A stretch of DNA of 64,000 nt from Bradyrhizobium sp. LMTR 3 (GCF_001693485.1 NZ_MAXC01000012.1:558001-622000); one strand, 5' to 3'; counted from the first letter of the stretch, positions 53,949 through 63,683 are shown. The notes: generated from the letters alone by a model not told the origin. Translations and numbers: made by a program.

Positions 53949-55337
53949 TCAAAGTCCCGCTGCGGCCGGCATCGGCTGAGCTTTCCCGGCGCGTTCCTGC
54001 TTCAGCAGTTCGGCAATCAGGAAAGCCATATCGATCGACTGTTCGGCGTTGAGGCGGGGATCGCAGACCGTGTGGTAGCGGTCGTTGAGGTCCTCGTCGG
54101 TGATGGCGCGCGCGCCGCCGATGCATTCGGTGACGTCCTGTCCGGTCATCTCCAGATGCACGCCGCCGGCATGGGTGCCTTCGGCGGCATGGATCGCGAA
54201 GAACGACTTCACCTCCGACAGCACCCGGTCGAACGGCCGGGTCTTGTAGCCTGACGTCGAGGTAATGGTGTTGCCATGCATCGGATCGCAAGACCAGACC
54301 ACAACCCGCCCTTCCCGCTGCACGGCGCGGATCAGCGGCGCGAGATGATCGCCGACCTTGTCGGAGCCGAAGCGGTTGATCAGCGTCAGCCGTCCCGGCT
54401 CGTTGTCGGGATTGAGGATGTCGATCAGCTTGAGCAACTCATCCGGCTTCAGCGAGGGGCCGCATTTCAGGCCGATCGGGTTCTTGATGCCGCGGAAATA
54501 TTCGACATGGCCGTGGTCGAGCTGGCGGGTGCGGTCGCCAATCCAGATCATGTGGCCTGACGTCGCGTACCAGTCGCCGGTGGTGGAATCCACCCGCGTC
54601 ATCGCCTGCTCGTAGCCGAGCAGCAGCGCCTCGTGGCTGGTGTAGAAATCGGTGGCGCGCAGTTCGGGATGGCTTTCGAGGTCCAGCCCACAGGCGCGCA
54701 TGAAATTGAGCGCGTCGGAAATTCGATCCGCCAGCTCCTTGTACCGGCGTGACTGCGGGGAATCCTTGAGGAAGCCCAGCATCCACTGGTGCACGCTGCC
54801 GAGATTGGCAAAGCCGCCGGTCGCGAATGCACGGAGCAGGTTCAGCGTCGCCGCCGACTGCCGGTACGCCATCAACTGGCGCTGCGGATCGGGGATGCGC
54901 GCTTCCGGGGTGAAGGCGATGTCGTTGATGATGTCGCCGCGGTAGCTCGGCAGCTCGACGCCGCCAACCTTTTCCGTGTTCGACGAGCGCGGCTTTGCGA
55001 ACTGCCCGGCAATGCGGCCGACCTTCACCACCGGCAGCGCGCCGGCATAGGTCAGGACCACAGCCATCTGCAGCAGCACGCGGAAGAAGTCGCGGATGTT
55101 GTTGGCGCCGTGCTCGGCAAAGCTCTCGGCGCAATCGCCGCCCTGCAGCAGGAAGGCCTCGCCGGCCGCGACGCGGGCGAGCGCCTTCTTCAGGTTACGG
55201 GCCTCGCCGGCGAACACCAGCGGCGGAAACGTAGCAAGCTGCGCCTCGACGTCGGCCAATGCCTTGGCATCGGGATAATCGGGGACCTGCAGCACCGGCT
55301 TGGTGCGCCAGCTATCGGGCGTCCACCGCTCGGACAT
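53949..55337 (-). CDS. 3-Deoxy-7-phosphoheptulonate synthase, class II
   Basis: 462 residues. Class II (plant-like) DAHP synthase: QGGDCAESF with the metal-binding Cys, [34 protein letters not shown] and [32 protein letters not shown]. Catalyses the first step of the shikimate pathway. No N-terminal regulatory extension as in the Mycobacterium enzyme, so feedback control is probably weak. Upstream of dgkA in the same orientation. Confidence 0.94.
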   Translation of the reverse strand: MSERWTPDSWRTKPVLQVPDYPDAKALADVEAQLATFPPLVFAGEARNLKKALARVAAGEAFLLQGGDCAESFAEHGANNIRDFFRVLLQMAVVLTYAGALPVVKVGRIAGQFAKPRSSNTEKVGGVELPSYRGDIINDIAFTPEARIPDPQRQLMAYRQSAATLNLLRAFATGGFANLGSVHQWMLGFLKDSPQSRRYKELADRISDALNFMRACGLDLESHPELRATDFYTSHEALLLGYEQAMTRVDSTTGDWYATSGHMIWIGDRTRQLDHGHVEYFRGIKNPIGLKCGPSLKPDELLKLIDILNPDNEPGRLTLINRFGSDKVGDHLAPLIRAVQREGRVVVWSCDPMHGNTITSTSGYKTRPFDRVLSEVKSFFAIHAAEGTHAGGVHLEMTGQDVTECIGGARAITDEDLNDRYHTVCDPRLNAEQSIDMAFLIAELLKQERAGKAQPMPAAAGL

Positions 55338-55522
55338 GACGTTAACTCCTGAGCAAAAACCGCAACTTATCCGCCTTCGTTAAAACTTCGGCGCGAAGGC
55401 CGGGTTATACACAGGCCGCGGGCCGACCGCCAGTTAGATTTCCGGTAGTCCTGACAAGCTCTTGCGGCGAAATCCGAATTCGCATTTGTTATGGCCGCTC
55501 GCAAAGCTGGCAGGAGAACACG

Positions 55523-56434
55523 GTGGCCGAGCCGGGGCTGGACGACATATTTTGCGACGACATCACGTTGCCCGCGACCGATGGATATCCCCTTGCCGCG
55601 ACGCTGTTTCTGCCCCGCGGGGCCAAACGCCATGCGGTCCTGGTCAATTCGGCGACCGCCGTTCCCCGCAAGCTCTACCGCGGTTTTGCCAGTTACCTCG
55701 CCCACCGCGGCTGCGCGGTTCTGACCTACGACTATCGCGGCACCGGCGACTCCAGGCCGCAGGCACTGACCGGCTCCATCAGGCCGAAATCGCTGGTCGG
55801 CTTCAAGGCCTCGATGTCGGACTGGGCAGCCCAGGACATCACCGCGGCGGTCGCCTGGATGCGGGAGCGTTACAAGGCGCTGCCCTGCGCCTATGTCGGG
55901 CATTCGTTCGGCGGCCAGGCGCTCGGCCTGTTGCCGAACAATTCGGAGATTTCGCGTGCACTCCTGATCGCCGCACAAGCCGGCTACTGGAAACTGATGA
56001 CGGCGCCGGAGCGCTACCGCGTCTATGCCCTGCTCAATTTTGTCGGCGCCCCGTTGACCCGCGCGCTCGGCTACATGCCCGGCAAGGCCGGTCTCGGCAT
56101 GGATCTGCCGAAGGATGCATTTTTGCAATGGGTCGGCTGGGTGATGAGCCCGCGCTATCTGTTCGACGATGCCAGGCTCGAAGCCGTGCAGAATTTCCCG
56201 AAATACCAAGGCGCGTTGCGTGCACTCTGCATGTCCGACGATCCCTGGGCAACGCCGCCGGCGGTCGAATTGTTGTGTTCGGGATTTACCTCGACCGCGC
56301 CTGAGGTCATTACGGTGAGACCTGCGGATACCGGCGTGAGCAAGATCGGGCATATGGGATTTTTCCGGCCCGAGCATCGCGACACGCTGTGGAGCGGGGC
56401 CGCGGAATGGATCCAGGCGGAGGTCCGCGCGTAA
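55523..56434 (+). CDS. Alpha/beta hydrolase
   Basis: 303 residues. LTYDYRGTGDSRP is the oxyanion-region strand, CAYVGHSFGGQALG the nucleophile elbow (Ser of GHSFGG), with Asp in CMSDDPWATPP and His in GHMGFFRPEHRD completing the triad. Similar to the YheT/serine aminopeptidase-like hydrolases of rhizobia. The start is a GTG at 55523 with AGGAG six bases ahead. Divergent from DAHP synthase across 185 bp. Confidence 0.88.
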   Translation: MAEPGLDDIFCDDITLPATDGYPLAATLFLPRGAKRHAVLVNSATAVPRKLYRGFASYLAHRGCAVLTYDYRGTGDSRPQALTGSIRPKSLVGFKASMSDWAAQDITAAVAWMRERYKALPCAYVGHSFGGQALGLLPNNSEISRALLIAAQAGYWKLMTAPERYRVYALLNFVGAPLTRALGYMPGKAGLGMDLPKDAFLQWVGWVMSPRYLFDDARLEAVQNFPKYQGALRALCMSDDPWATPPAVELLCSGFTSTAPEVITVRPADTGVSKIGHMGFFRPEHRDTLWSGAAEWIQAEVRA

Positions 56435-56441
56435 CTTGCGA

Positions 56442-56705
56442 TCAGCCCTCGCATCGGGGACATTGGCCGTCCGCGGCCTCGCCAAGCTGACGCGCGAACT
56501 CGCTCCTGACAGCTTCCACCGGCCAATGGGTGCCATCGCTCCTGACAATTTTTCTTGCGCGCTCGAAAGCATGACTCTCGGCGGCGTCATCGCCGACGCG
56601 AACAATCACATCCCAGTGGAAAGGGCACGCTGCCGTGGCGCGCGTGGTCTCCAACGCGTAGCGCACCGTTGCTGTCAGATCGTCGGCATCGACCTTCACG
56701 GGCAT
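56442..56705 (-). CDS. Conserved hypothetical small protein
   Basis: 87 residues from ATG 56705, which has AAGGGA at the right distance (the frame extends to 56753). Begins MPVKVDADDLTATVRYALET; contains FHWDVIVRVGDDAAESHAFE and ends in a CPRC pair. No signal, no membrane segment. Its stop is seven bases after the hydrolase stop on the other strand. Family not recognised. Confidence 0.6.
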   Translation of the reverse strand: MPVKVDADDLTATVRYALETTRATAACPFHWDVIVRVGDDAAESHAFERARKIVRSDGTHWPVEAVRSEFARQLGEAADGQCPRCEG

Positions 56706-56780
56706 GAATAGTCCCTTCTCTGCGCGAGGCTGACCATCGGGCAGTGAGACCACGCATATGGTTCGCCTGACGGTCCGCGT

Positions 56781-56993
56781 TCACCTCACAACGGCGGCCG
56801 CGTCACCGTCGTCGCCGGGCAAGACGTATTCGACCGCCAGCAGCCCGCCTTCAACGATGAGAAACGCAACCGCGCCGCCCAGCCAGCCGAAGTACGCAAT
56901 TGCAAAGCCCAACAGGAGCAAGGCACATACGACATCCGCCAGGATCTTGCCGCTCCGCTCGATCGCGTCCTGTCCTCTGGAAAAGTAAGCCAT
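56781..56993 (-). CDS. Small two-helix membrane protein
   Basis: 70 residues from ATG 56993 (GGAGAGG in front). MAYFSRGQDAIERSGKILAD then two hydrophobic stretches, VVCALLLLGFAIAYFGWLGG and AVAFLIVEGGLLAVEYVL, ending in an acidic tail. Not recognised. It runs into the neighbouring small gene on the same strand, which may form one unit with it. Confidence 0.65.
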   Translation of the reverse strand: MAYFSRGQDAIERSGKILADVVCALLLLGFAIAYFGWLGGAVAFLIVEGGLLAVEYVLPGDDGDAAAVVR

Positions 56994-57183
56994 GGCCTCT
57001 CCGTCCACGCGCCACCAACCACGAATGCAACGTGGCACAAAGGCGGGAGTTCCGTTCACCCTCGGCCGGCGACCCTCGGTCGCTACTTTACGTATGCCCG
57101 GCGAGGCCGGACGTTCCCAGCCGGCAGTTGAAACCAGTTCCCATTTTCCGAATTAGCCTTCTCATTGAGGCGAGAGGCCACTC

Positions 57184-57774
57184 ATGGAAGGAATTCGCGA
57201 CGCCGCACATCTGTGCATCGATATGCAGAACATCTTCGCAAGGGGCGGCGTGTGGGAAACGCCATGGATGGAAAAGGTATTGCCGGTGATCTCGGAGATC
57301 GCCGCACGATATCAGGAGCGGACGGTATTCACGCGCTTCATCACACCCGAGCGGCCAGAAGACCGTCGCGGCCAGTGGCGCGTCTACTTCACCAAATGGC
57401 AGCGCGCGACGCGCGGCGATCTCACGCCGGGCGCGCTCGACATCGTGCCGGCGCTAGCGCGATATTCACCGCCGGCTTTGGTCGTCGACAAGCCCGCCTA
57501 TTCGGCGTTCTTCGGATCGCGGCTCGGTCATCTGCTGGTCGAGCGGCATGTCGGCACAGTGGTGGTGTCAGGCGCGGAGACCGATGTCTGCGTGCTTGCC
57601 ACGGTGCTCGGCGCGGTCGATCTCGGCTTTCGCGTCGTCATCGTGCAGGATGCGCTGTGCAGTTCCTCGGACACTGGCCATGATGCGCTCATGACCATGT
57701 ACCGGACGCGGTTCAACGAGCAGATCGAGCTGGTCAGTGCCGCGGAACTGTTCGAGATGTGGCGTCCGGACTAG
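57184..57774 (+). CDS. Isochorismatase-family cysteine hydrolase
   Basis: 196 residues. The family triad is visible: Asp in LCIDMQNIF, Lys in VVDKPAYSAFFGS and Cys in VVSGAETDVCVLATVLGAVD. These enzymes hydrolyse amides such as nicotinamide or ureidoacrylate; substrate not determined. The next plus-strand gene, a flavoprotein, begins 80 bp later. Confidence 0.9.
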   Translation: MEGIRDAAHLCIDMQNIFARGGVWETPWMEKVLPVISEIAARYQERTVFTRFITPERPEDRRGQWRVYFTKWQRATRGDLTPGALDIVPALARYSPPALVVDKPAYSAFFGSRLGHLLVERHVGTVVVSGAETDVCVLATVLGAVDLGFRVVIVQDALCSSSDTGHDALMTMYRTRFNEQIELVSAAELFEMWRPD

Positions 57775-57854
57775 ATGCCCCGGCCACGCCCCGGAACCGG
57801 CGCTCCGGCTCCAACGTTGAGACGGGAGCCATCGTCGCGCGAAAGGATCGATCC

Positions 57855-58931
57855 ATGGCGGCGCCGGACGTTCGCAAGGAAATGCCGCCCGTCAAATTGC
57901 CGCGCGAGGAATTCGAAAGGCGCTATCGCCGCCGCTTCGTCGATCCGGTCTTCCAGCCGCTGCAGCGCGAGCTCGACGCCGTGGTCGCGGCGGCATGGGA
58001 CGCCTATAGTCATTCCCGCAAAGCCCCGCTGACGCGCAAGGCGGGCGCGGGCTTTGCCGATCCCGAGTACGAAATCGCGGTGGACTGGCTCGCCGCACGC
58101 GAGGCCATTCTCGAAGCGCAGCGGCGCCACGACGATGCCGCGGCGCAGCCGCGCATCCTCGTCATCAACGGCTCGGCGCGGAGCGAGCATACCTGCCCCG
58201 GCGAGACATCCAAGACCTGGCGGCTGGTCAAGCTCGCCGAGCCGGTGCTGGTCGAAATGGGATTTGCGGTCGACATTCTGGATCTGTCGCGGCTGACGTC
58301 GGAATATGGCCGGCAGATTCATCCCTGCAAATCCTGTGTCGCCACCGCGATGCCGCTCTGCCACTGGCCCTGCAGTTGCTATCCGAACTATTCGCTCGGC
58401 CAGACCGACGACTGGATGAACGATATCTATCCGCTCTGGGTGGCCGCGCACGGCATCCTGATCGTGGCGCCGGTGAACTGGTATCACGCGTCGACGCCGC
58501 TGAAGGCAATGATGGATCGCCTGGTCTGCGCCGATGGCGGCAATCCCGATCCGACCTCGACGCACGGCAAGCATGCTGACCAGGCCAAGGCGCTCGAACT
58601 GAAGGGATGGCCCTATCCGCGGCATCTCGCCGGCCGGCACTTCGGGCTTGTGATTCACGGCGACAGCGGAGGTGCGGAGACGCTGCGCCGCTCGCTGTCG
58701 GACTGGCTGACCGACATGGCGCTGATCTCGGCCGGCCGCACCGCCGAAGCCGAGGGCTATATCGGCTATATGGAGCCCTACGCCACGTCGCACCAGGCCC
58801 TGGACAAGGACCGCGAATTCCAGGACGAGGTGCGCAACGCGGCACGCGCGCTGGGGAATGCAGTGAAGCTGGCGCGGGCGGGGAAGCTGGAGAATCCGGC
58901 GAAGGGTCTTGTCGAGCCTGACCCGAAATGA
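57855..58931 (+). CDS. NADPH-dependent FMN reductase-type flavoprotein with Cys-rich segment
   Basis: 358 residues from ATG 57855 (GAAAGGA seven bases in front; the frame is open to 57759, inside the previous gene). Residues 1-95 are a helical extension. The flavodoxin fold starts at RILVINGSARSEHTCPGETS. The unusual part is HPCKSCVATAMPLCHWPCSC (~158-177), with C-x2-C-x9-C-x3-C-x-C spacing, close to the Cys cluster of iron-sulfur flavoproteins. A 4Fe-4S-containing flavoprotein is possible. Confidence 0.82.
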   Translation: MAAPDVRKEMPPVKLPREEFERRYRRRFVDPVFQPLQRELDAVVAAAWDAYSHSRKAPLTRKAGAGFADPEYEIAVDWLAAREAILEAQRRHDDAAAQPRILVINGSARSEHTCPGETSKTWRLVKLAEPVLVEMGFAVDILDLSRLTSEYGRQIHPCKSCVATAMPLCHWPCSCYPNYSLGQTDDWMNDIYPLWVAAHGILIVAPVNWYHASTPLKAMMDRLVCADGGNPDPTSTHGKHADQAKALELKGWPYPRHLAGRHFGLVIHGDSGGAETLRRSLSDWLTDMALISAGRTAEAEGYIGYMEPYATSHQALDKDREFQDEVRNAARALGNAVKLARAGKLENPAKGLVEPDPK

Positions 58932-58943
58932 CGGCGCAGCTTC

Positions 58944-59015
58944 GTAGGGTGGGTTAGCGAAGCGTAATCCACCACTTCCCCAACGGCGGATTACGCTATC
59001 GCTAATCCGCCTTAC
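58944..59015. repeat. Palindromic intergenic element
   Basis: GTAGGGTGGGTTAGCGAAGC and its imperfect complement ending GCTAATCCGCCTTAC flank a short spacer around CACTTCCCCAACGG. Lies between the convergent flavoprotein and 3-hydroxyacyl-CoA dehydrogenase genes, directly at the stop of the latter. GTAGGGTGGGTTAGCGAAG is a known Bradyrhizobium repeat core. May terminate both transcripts. Confidence 0.8.
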
Positions 59016-59867
59016 TTACTTCCCGTAACTATAAAACCCCTGCCCGGTCTTGCGGCCGAGATGACCGGCGGCGACCATTTCCTTCAAGAGCGACGCGGGG
59101 CGGTATTTCGGGTCGTTGAAGCCTTGGTAGAACACCTCCATCACCGACAGCATGGTGTCGAGTCCGATCATGTCGGCGAGCGCCAGCGGGCCGATCGGAT
59201 GGTTGCAGCCGAGCTTCATGCCGGCATCGAGGTCCTCGGCCGTGGCAATACCTTCCTGAAGCGCAAAGATCGCCTCGTTGATCATCGGGCACAGGATGCG
59301 GTTGACAGCAAAGCCCGGGCTGTTCTTCGCCGTGATCGCCACCTTGCCGATCCGCTTTGCAAAGGCTTCCGCCTTGGCATGGGTATCGTCGGAGGTTTGC
59401 AAACCCCGGATCAATTCCAACAGCGCCATCAGCGGCACCGGATTGAAGAAGTGCATGCCGATGAAGCGGTCCGGCCGGTCGGTTGCCGCCGCGAGTTTCG
59501 TGATCGAGATCGAGGACGTGTTGGTGGCGAGCAGCGCCTGCGGTCGCAGTTTTGGGCAAAGGTCCTTCAGGATTTTCACCTTCAGGTCCTCATTCTCGGT
59601 CGCCGCCTCGATAACGAGATCGCAGGTAGAAAACTTCGCCGTGTCCGTGGTCGTCGTGATGCGCGCCAGCGCCGCCTGCCGGTCGGTGTCGGTCATCTTC
59701 TGCTTGTTGACGAGGCGCTCAAGGCTGTTGGCGACGACCGACATCCCGCGCGTGAGGGCGGCATCGGAGATATCGGTCATGACCACCGGAAGGCCCGCCG
59801 CCGCGCACACCTGCGCGATCCCGTTGCCCATCGTGCCTGCGCCTACGATTCCGATCTGCTCAATCAT
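59016..59867 (-). CDS. 3-Hydroxybutyryl-CoA dehydrogenase
   Basis: 283 residues from ATG 59867 (MIEQIGIVGAGTMGNGIAQV). The NAD-binding motif GAGTMG, the catalytic His in GMHFFNPVPLM and Asn in FAVNRILCPMINEA, and the C-terminal RPASLLKEMVAAGHLGRKTG then GFYSYGK define a short (S)-3-hydroxyacyl-CoA dehydrogenase (Hbd/PaaH type). Role in butanoate/PHB or phenylacetate metabolism. The frame to 60047 is a read-through and is rejected. Confidence 0.93.
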   Translation of the reverse strand: MIEQIGIVGAGTMGNGIAQVCAAAGLPVVMTDISDAALTRGMSVVANSLERLVNKQKMTDTDRQAALARITTTTDTAKFSTCDLVIEAATENEDLKVKILKDLCPKLRPQALLATNTSSISITKLAAATDRPDRFIGMHFFNPVPLMALLELIRGLQTSDDTHAKAEAFAKRIGKVAITAKNSPGFAVNRILCPMINEAIFALQEGIATAEDLDAGMKLGCNHPIGPLALADMIGLDTMLSVMEVFYQGFNDPKYRPASLLKEMVAAGHLGRKTGQGFYSYGK

Positions 59868-59940
59868 TATTCGCCTACCTCTGTTCTTGAATGCTGGGTT
59901 AGTCGTTATCAGAATGCGGCGGGCGTCGGTAGTCCGAGCC

Positions 59941-60058
59941 CGTAGGATGGGTGGAGCCAACGGGTCGCGCGAGTGCGCCCGATGACAGGCTCTGCGATAC
60001 CCATCATTCGCGTTGCGCAGCAGATGATGGGTTTCGCAAGGGCTCAACCCATCCTACG
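59941..60058. repeat. Palindromic intergenic element
   Basis: CGTAGGATGGGTGGAGCC at one end and GGGCTCAACCCATCCTACG at the other, with an internal imperfect pair (CCCATCATTC / GATGATGGG). Found between gor and the dehydrogenase. GTAGGATGGGT-type ends recur in Bradyrhizobium intergenic repeats. Confidence 0.8.
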
Positions 60059-60065
60059 ATTCTGC

Positions 60066-61451
60066 CTACTCCGCCGCCTGCCGCACATACCGTGCCGTCG
60101 GCGTCCGCATGGTCACCAATTCCTCGGCCGCCGTCGGATGCAGCGCGATCGTCGCGTCGAAATCGGCCTTGGTGGCTTTCATCTTCACGGCGATGGCGAC
60201 CGCCTGGACGATCTCGGCCGCGGTGTCGCCGACGATGTGACAGCCGAGCACGCGATCCGTGGTGCCGTCGACCACGAGTTTCATCAGCACGCGGGTATCG
60301 CGGCCGGACATCGTCGCCTTGATGGGGCGGAAATCGGCCTTGTAGATGTCGACATGGCTCACTTGCGCGCGCGCCTGCGCTTCGGTCAGGCCCACGGTGC
60401 CGACCTCGGGCTGCGAGAACACCGCCGTCGGAATGGTGGCGTGATCGACTGCTACCTGCCGCTTGCCGAACACGGTGTCGGCGAAGGCATGGCCCTCGCG
60501 GATTGCGACCGGCGTCAGATTGAGGCGATGGGTGACGTCGCCGATCGCATAGATGTTGTCGACCGAGGTCTTCGACCACTCGTCGACCGCGATGCCGCCA
60601 TTGGCTGGGTTGATGGCGACGCCGGCCTTCTCGAGCCCGAGATTGGCGACGTTCGGGTGGCGGCCGATCGCGAACATCACCTTCTCCGAGGCGATGCTCG
60701 AACCGCTGGATAGATGCGTGGTGTATTCGTTGCCGTGCTTGTCCACTTTATCGATGGTGCAGCCGGTGATGATCGTAATCCCCTGCTTCTCCATCTCGGC
60801 GCGCACGTGCTTGCGGACGTCCTCGTCGAAACCGCGCAGAATGTTGTCGCCGCGATAGATCACGGTCACGTCGGAGCCGAAGCCGGCAAAGATGCCGGCG
60901 AATTCCAGCGCGATATAGCCGCCGCCCTGGATCACGATGCGCTTCGGCAATTCGGTGAGGTGAAACGCCTCGTTGGAGGAAATCACGTGCTCGATTCCGG
61001 GGATCTCCCGGCCGTGATTAGGCGCGCCGCCGGTCGCGATCAGGATGTATTTTGCGGTGACCGTTTCGCCGGTCAACAGGCGCAGCGTGTGGGCGTCTTC
61101 CAGCACGGCGCGCGTCTTGACGATGCTCGCGCCTGATTTCTCGACATTGGCGGCGTAGATGCCTTCGAGGCGCGCGATCTCCTTGTCCTTGTTGGCGACC
61201 AGCGTCGGCCAATCGAAGGAGGGTTCGGGAATGGTCCACCCAAAACCTTTTGCGTCCTCTATCTCGTGGCGGACGTGCGAGCCGAGCACGAACAGCTTTT
61301 TCGGCACGCAGCCGCGGATCACGCAGGTGCCGCCCATCCGGTATTCCTCGGCAACCATGACCTTTGCGCCATGGTTGGCTGCGATGCGGGCGGCGCGAAC
61401 GCCGCCCGAACCACCACCGATGACGAACAGATCGACATCGAACTCAGCCAT
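60066..61451 (-). CDS. gor: Glutathione-disulfide reductase
   Basis: 461 residues. FAD-binding GGGSGGVRAARIAANHGA, the redox-active disulfide GGTCVIRGCVPKKLFV, the NADPH domain GGGYIALEFAGIFAGFGSDV, and the C-terminal HPTAAEELVTMRTP with the active-site His-Glu pair. It reduces oxidised glutathione with NADPH. The disulfide motif with VIRGCVPKK matches glutathione reductases, not lipoamide dehydrogenases. Confidence 0.95.
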   Translation of the reverse strand: MAEFDVDLFVIGGGSGGVRAARIAANHGAKVMVAEEYRMGGTCVIRGCVPKKLFVLGSHVRHEIEDAKGFGWTIPEPSFDWPTLVANKDKEIARLEGIYAANVEKSGASIVKTRAVLEDAHTLRLLTGETVTAKYILIATGGAPNHGREIPGIEHVISSNEAFHLTELPKRIVIQGGGYIALEFAGIFAGFGSDVTVIYRGDNILRGFDEDVRKHVRAEMEKQGITIITGCTIDKVDKHGNEYTTHLSSGSSIASEKVMFAIGRHPNVANLGLEKAGVAINPANGGIAVDEWSKTSVDNIYAIGDVTHRLNLTPVAIREGHAFADTVFGKRQVAVDHATIPTAVFSQPEVGTVGLTEAQARAQVSHVDIYKADFRPIKATMSGRDTRVLMKLVVDGTTDRVLGCHIVGDTAAEIVQAVAIAVKMKATKADFDATIALHPTAAEELVTMRTPTARYVRQAAE

Positions 61452-61523
61452 CTCAACCCCGCCCGAAGTCGTCCGTTTGCTCTATTATAATTTGACGTTT
61501 TCTTCATTCGAACCGGAAGTCCA

Positions 61524-61544
61524 CCCTCGGATCAAGTCCGAGGG
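61524..61544. terminator. Hairpin between DUF2059 gene and gor
   Basis: CCCTCGGA-TCAAG-TCCGAGGG, a perfect 8-bp stem with a 5-base loop, 17 bp beyond the DUF2059 stop on its transcript. There is no clear T-run on either side. It could be a terminator for the DUF2059-rpiA transcript or a short repeat of the kind seen around Bradyrhizobium genes. Confidence 0.45.
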
Positions 61545-61561
61545 CATGCTTCGCTTGAAGA

Positions 61562-62107
61562 TCAGATATCCTTGCCGCGCTTCTTCATCTCGGCGCGGAA
61601 CTGGCCGTTGATGGTTTCGGCAAATTGCTGCGCCCACTGGTTCATGTAGGACATGCTGAACTGAATGGCGCGGGGCTCGTTCGCGAGCAGCTTCTGGCCG
61701 AGCGGCGACTTGTAGAAGGTCACGAGGTCCTTCAACTCCTGCTCGGTGAACTCATTGGCATAGACCTGCGCCATGCCTTCGCCGATCTCCTTTTCGCGGC
61801 CAGCGAGATTCTTGGCCACGATCACGGCGACCTCGTTGAGATCCTTCTGATAGTTCAGATTGCTCTGCATCAGCACGTTCTTGGTCTGCTCGACGAGATT
61901 GGGAACGGCATTGGCGTACATCGCCGCCGCGTTCTTCATCGCCAGGATTTCCTTGGCGGCGGCAATCGCCGCCGGTGAGCCGGGCTTGAGTGGCACGGTC
62001 GCAGGTGCTGCCGGCGCGTTCTTCTGCTGCGCGCCGGCCGGCGCGCCGGTCAGGGCTAGGCCCACCGCAAGGCCGGCCGCCGACAAAATCCGTGAAAGCC
62101 TCTTCAT
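61562..62107 (-). CDS. DUF2059-domain exported protein
   Basis: 181 residues. Signal peptide MKRLSRILSAAGLAVGLALT to about GAPAGAQ. A Pro/Ala linker follows, then a helical domain with FTEQELKDLVTFYKSPLGQK, the DUF2059 hallmark. Such proteins are periplasmic and often linked to envelope integrity, but no activity is established. 23 bp downstream of rpiA on the same strand, as is common in this group. Confidence 0.9.
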   Translation of the reverse strand: MKRLSRILSAAGLAVGLALTGAPAGAQQKNAPAAPATVPLKPGSPAAIAAAKEILAMKNAAAMYANAVPNLVEQTKNVLMQSNLNYQKDLNEVAVIVAKNLAGREKEIGEGMAQVYANEFTEQELKDLVTFYKSPLGQKLLANEPRAIQFSMSYMNQWAQQFAETINGQFRAEMKKRGKDI

Positions 62108-62130
62108 TCCATTCTCCTCGATTACCGGCG

Positions 62131-62829
62131 TTACCGCCGCTCAACTACGCGAATTCCCTGGGCACCTGCCAGGACGGCGGTGCTGGCCAGGCCAATGAAC
62201 AACCCGTGTTCGACGACACCCGGGATCAGGCTCAACAGGCCCGCCAGACGCGGCGCATCGGCGATACGCCCGAGATGGGCATCGACAATCCAGTGGCCGC
62301 CATCGGTGACAAAAACGTGGCCGTCCTTGCCCCTGCGGAGCCCCATTTGCCCGGAAACTCCGCTTTGAGCAAATGCCGCGGCCATGGCCCGCTGGGTGGC
62401 AGCCAGCCCGAACGGAACCACCTCTACAGGTAGGGGAAAGCGGCCGAGAACATCGACCCATTTGGTATCGTCGGCAATCACGATCATGCGATCGGACGCC
62501 GCCGCCACGATCTTCTCCCGGAGCAGCGCCCCACCGCCGCCCTTGATCAGGTTGAGGGCGGGATCGACCTCGTCGGCGCCATCAATAGTGAGGTCGAGCC
62601 GGTCGACTTCATCGAGCGTGGTGAGCGGAATTTTGCAGGCCTCGGCCTGGGCGCGGGTCGCTTCCGAGGTCGGCACGCCGATCACCTTCATCCCGCCGGC
62701 AACCCTTTCGCCGAGCAGTTCGACAAAATGCCTGGCGGTCGAGCCGGTGCCGAGCCCGAGCTTCATGCCATCCTGCACATGCTCCAGCGCCCGTGCCGCC
62801 GCTTGCCGTTTAAGTCCATCCATATCCAC
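62131..62829 (-). CDS. rpiA: Ribose-5-phosphate isomerase A
   Basis: 232 residues. [20 protein letters not shown] binds phosphate, [20 protein letters not shown] then [10 protein letters not shown] holds the catalytic Asp/Glu/Lys residues, and [13 protein letters not shown] is conserved. Interconverts ribose- and ribulose-5-phosphate in the pentose phosphate and Calvin-type pathways. It diverges from gph. Confidence 0.95.
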   Translation of the reverse strand: MDMDGLKRQAAARALEHVQDGMKLGLGTGSTARHFVELLGERVAGGMKVIGVPTSEATRAQAEACKIPLTTLDEVDRLDLTIDGADEVDPALNLIKGGGGALLREKIVAAASDRMIVIADDTKWVDVLGRFPLPVEVVPFGLAATQRAMAAAFAQSGVSGQMGLRRGKDGHVFVTDGGHWIVDAHLGRIADAPRLAGLLSLIPGVVEHGLFIGLASTAVLAGAQGIRVVERR

Positions 62830-62990
62830 GCTGACGATGCTCCCAGAATCCGCCGATCCGCGGGCGCATGTCTAGCGTCGTTTTGGCCTTGGGAACAGCG
62901 CCTTGGCCCGTCTAAATTGCCTGAATCAGGTTGCCCACTGTGTCTAGGCAGCACTTGCATGATGCTTGGCCTGCGGATAGCGAATTCCGG

Positions 62991-63683
62991 ATGAGCCTTC
63001 CCCGCACTGTAGTCTTCGACCTCGACGGCACGCTGGTCGACACCGCGCCGGACCTGATCGCCGCGCTCAATTTCGTGCTCGATCGCGAAGGATTGCCCCC
63101 GGTACCGCTGCGTGCCGCACGCAACATGATCGGCGCGGGCGCCCGCAAGCTGATCGAACGTGGGCTGGAGCTGGAAGGCCGTGCGATAAGCACTGACGAC
63201 ATCGACCGACTCACCAGGGATTTTGTCGATTATTACGGCGCCCATATCGCCGTTGAATCGCGGCCCTTCGAGGGGCTGGAGGCCGCCCTCGACGATCTCG
63301 AGGCGCAGGGCTGTCGTTTTGCGGTCTGCACCAACAAGCTGGAATGGCTGTCGAAGCGGCTGCTCGACGAACTGGGCTTGAGCGGACGGTTCGCCGCGAT
63401 CTGCGGCGCCGACACGTTCGGCGTCTCTAAGCCCGACCCCGTGATCCTGCAGCAGACCGTGGCGCGCGCCGGCGGGGATATTGGCGCGACCATCATGGTG
63501 GGCGACGCGGGACCTGACGTCGGCGTCGCCAGGCGGGCCGGCGTTCCCGTGATCGGGGTCGAATTCGGCTACACCGACGTTCCGATCGCCCAGCTTAAGC
63601 CCGACCGGCTGATCGGGCACATGCGCGAATTACCGGCCGCCGTGGACGGACTCAGCAGCCGCTTTACGGATTTAACTGTTTGA
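62991..63683 (+). CDS. gph: Phosphoglycolate phosphatase (HAD family)
   Basis: 230 residues. HAD motif I VVFDLDGTLVDTAPD, a cap helix region RNMIGAGARKLIERGLEL, motif II VCTNKLEW, and motif III/IV around KPDPVILQQT and MVGDAGPDVGVARRAG. Removes phosphate from 2-phosphoglycolate, e.g. after RuBisCO oxygenation or DNA repair. ATG 62991 fits the family start; the frame runs upstream to 62931. Confidence 0.9.
   Translation: MSLPRTVVFDLDGTLVDTAPDLIAALNFVLDREGLPPVPLRAARNMIGAGARKLIERGLELEGRAISTDDIDRLTRDFVDYYGAHIAVESRPFEGLEAALDDLEAQGCRFAVCTNKLEWLSKRLLDELGLSGRFAAICGADTFGVSKPDPVILQQTVARAGGDIGATIMVGDAGPDVGVARRAGVPVIGVEFGYTDVPIAQLKPDRLIGHMRELPAAVDGLSSRFTDLTV

Noticed and set aside
45831..60058. CRISPR array suggested by repeated palindromes
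   Set aside because: The repeats are isolated between genes, differ from one another and have no regular spacers or cas genes.
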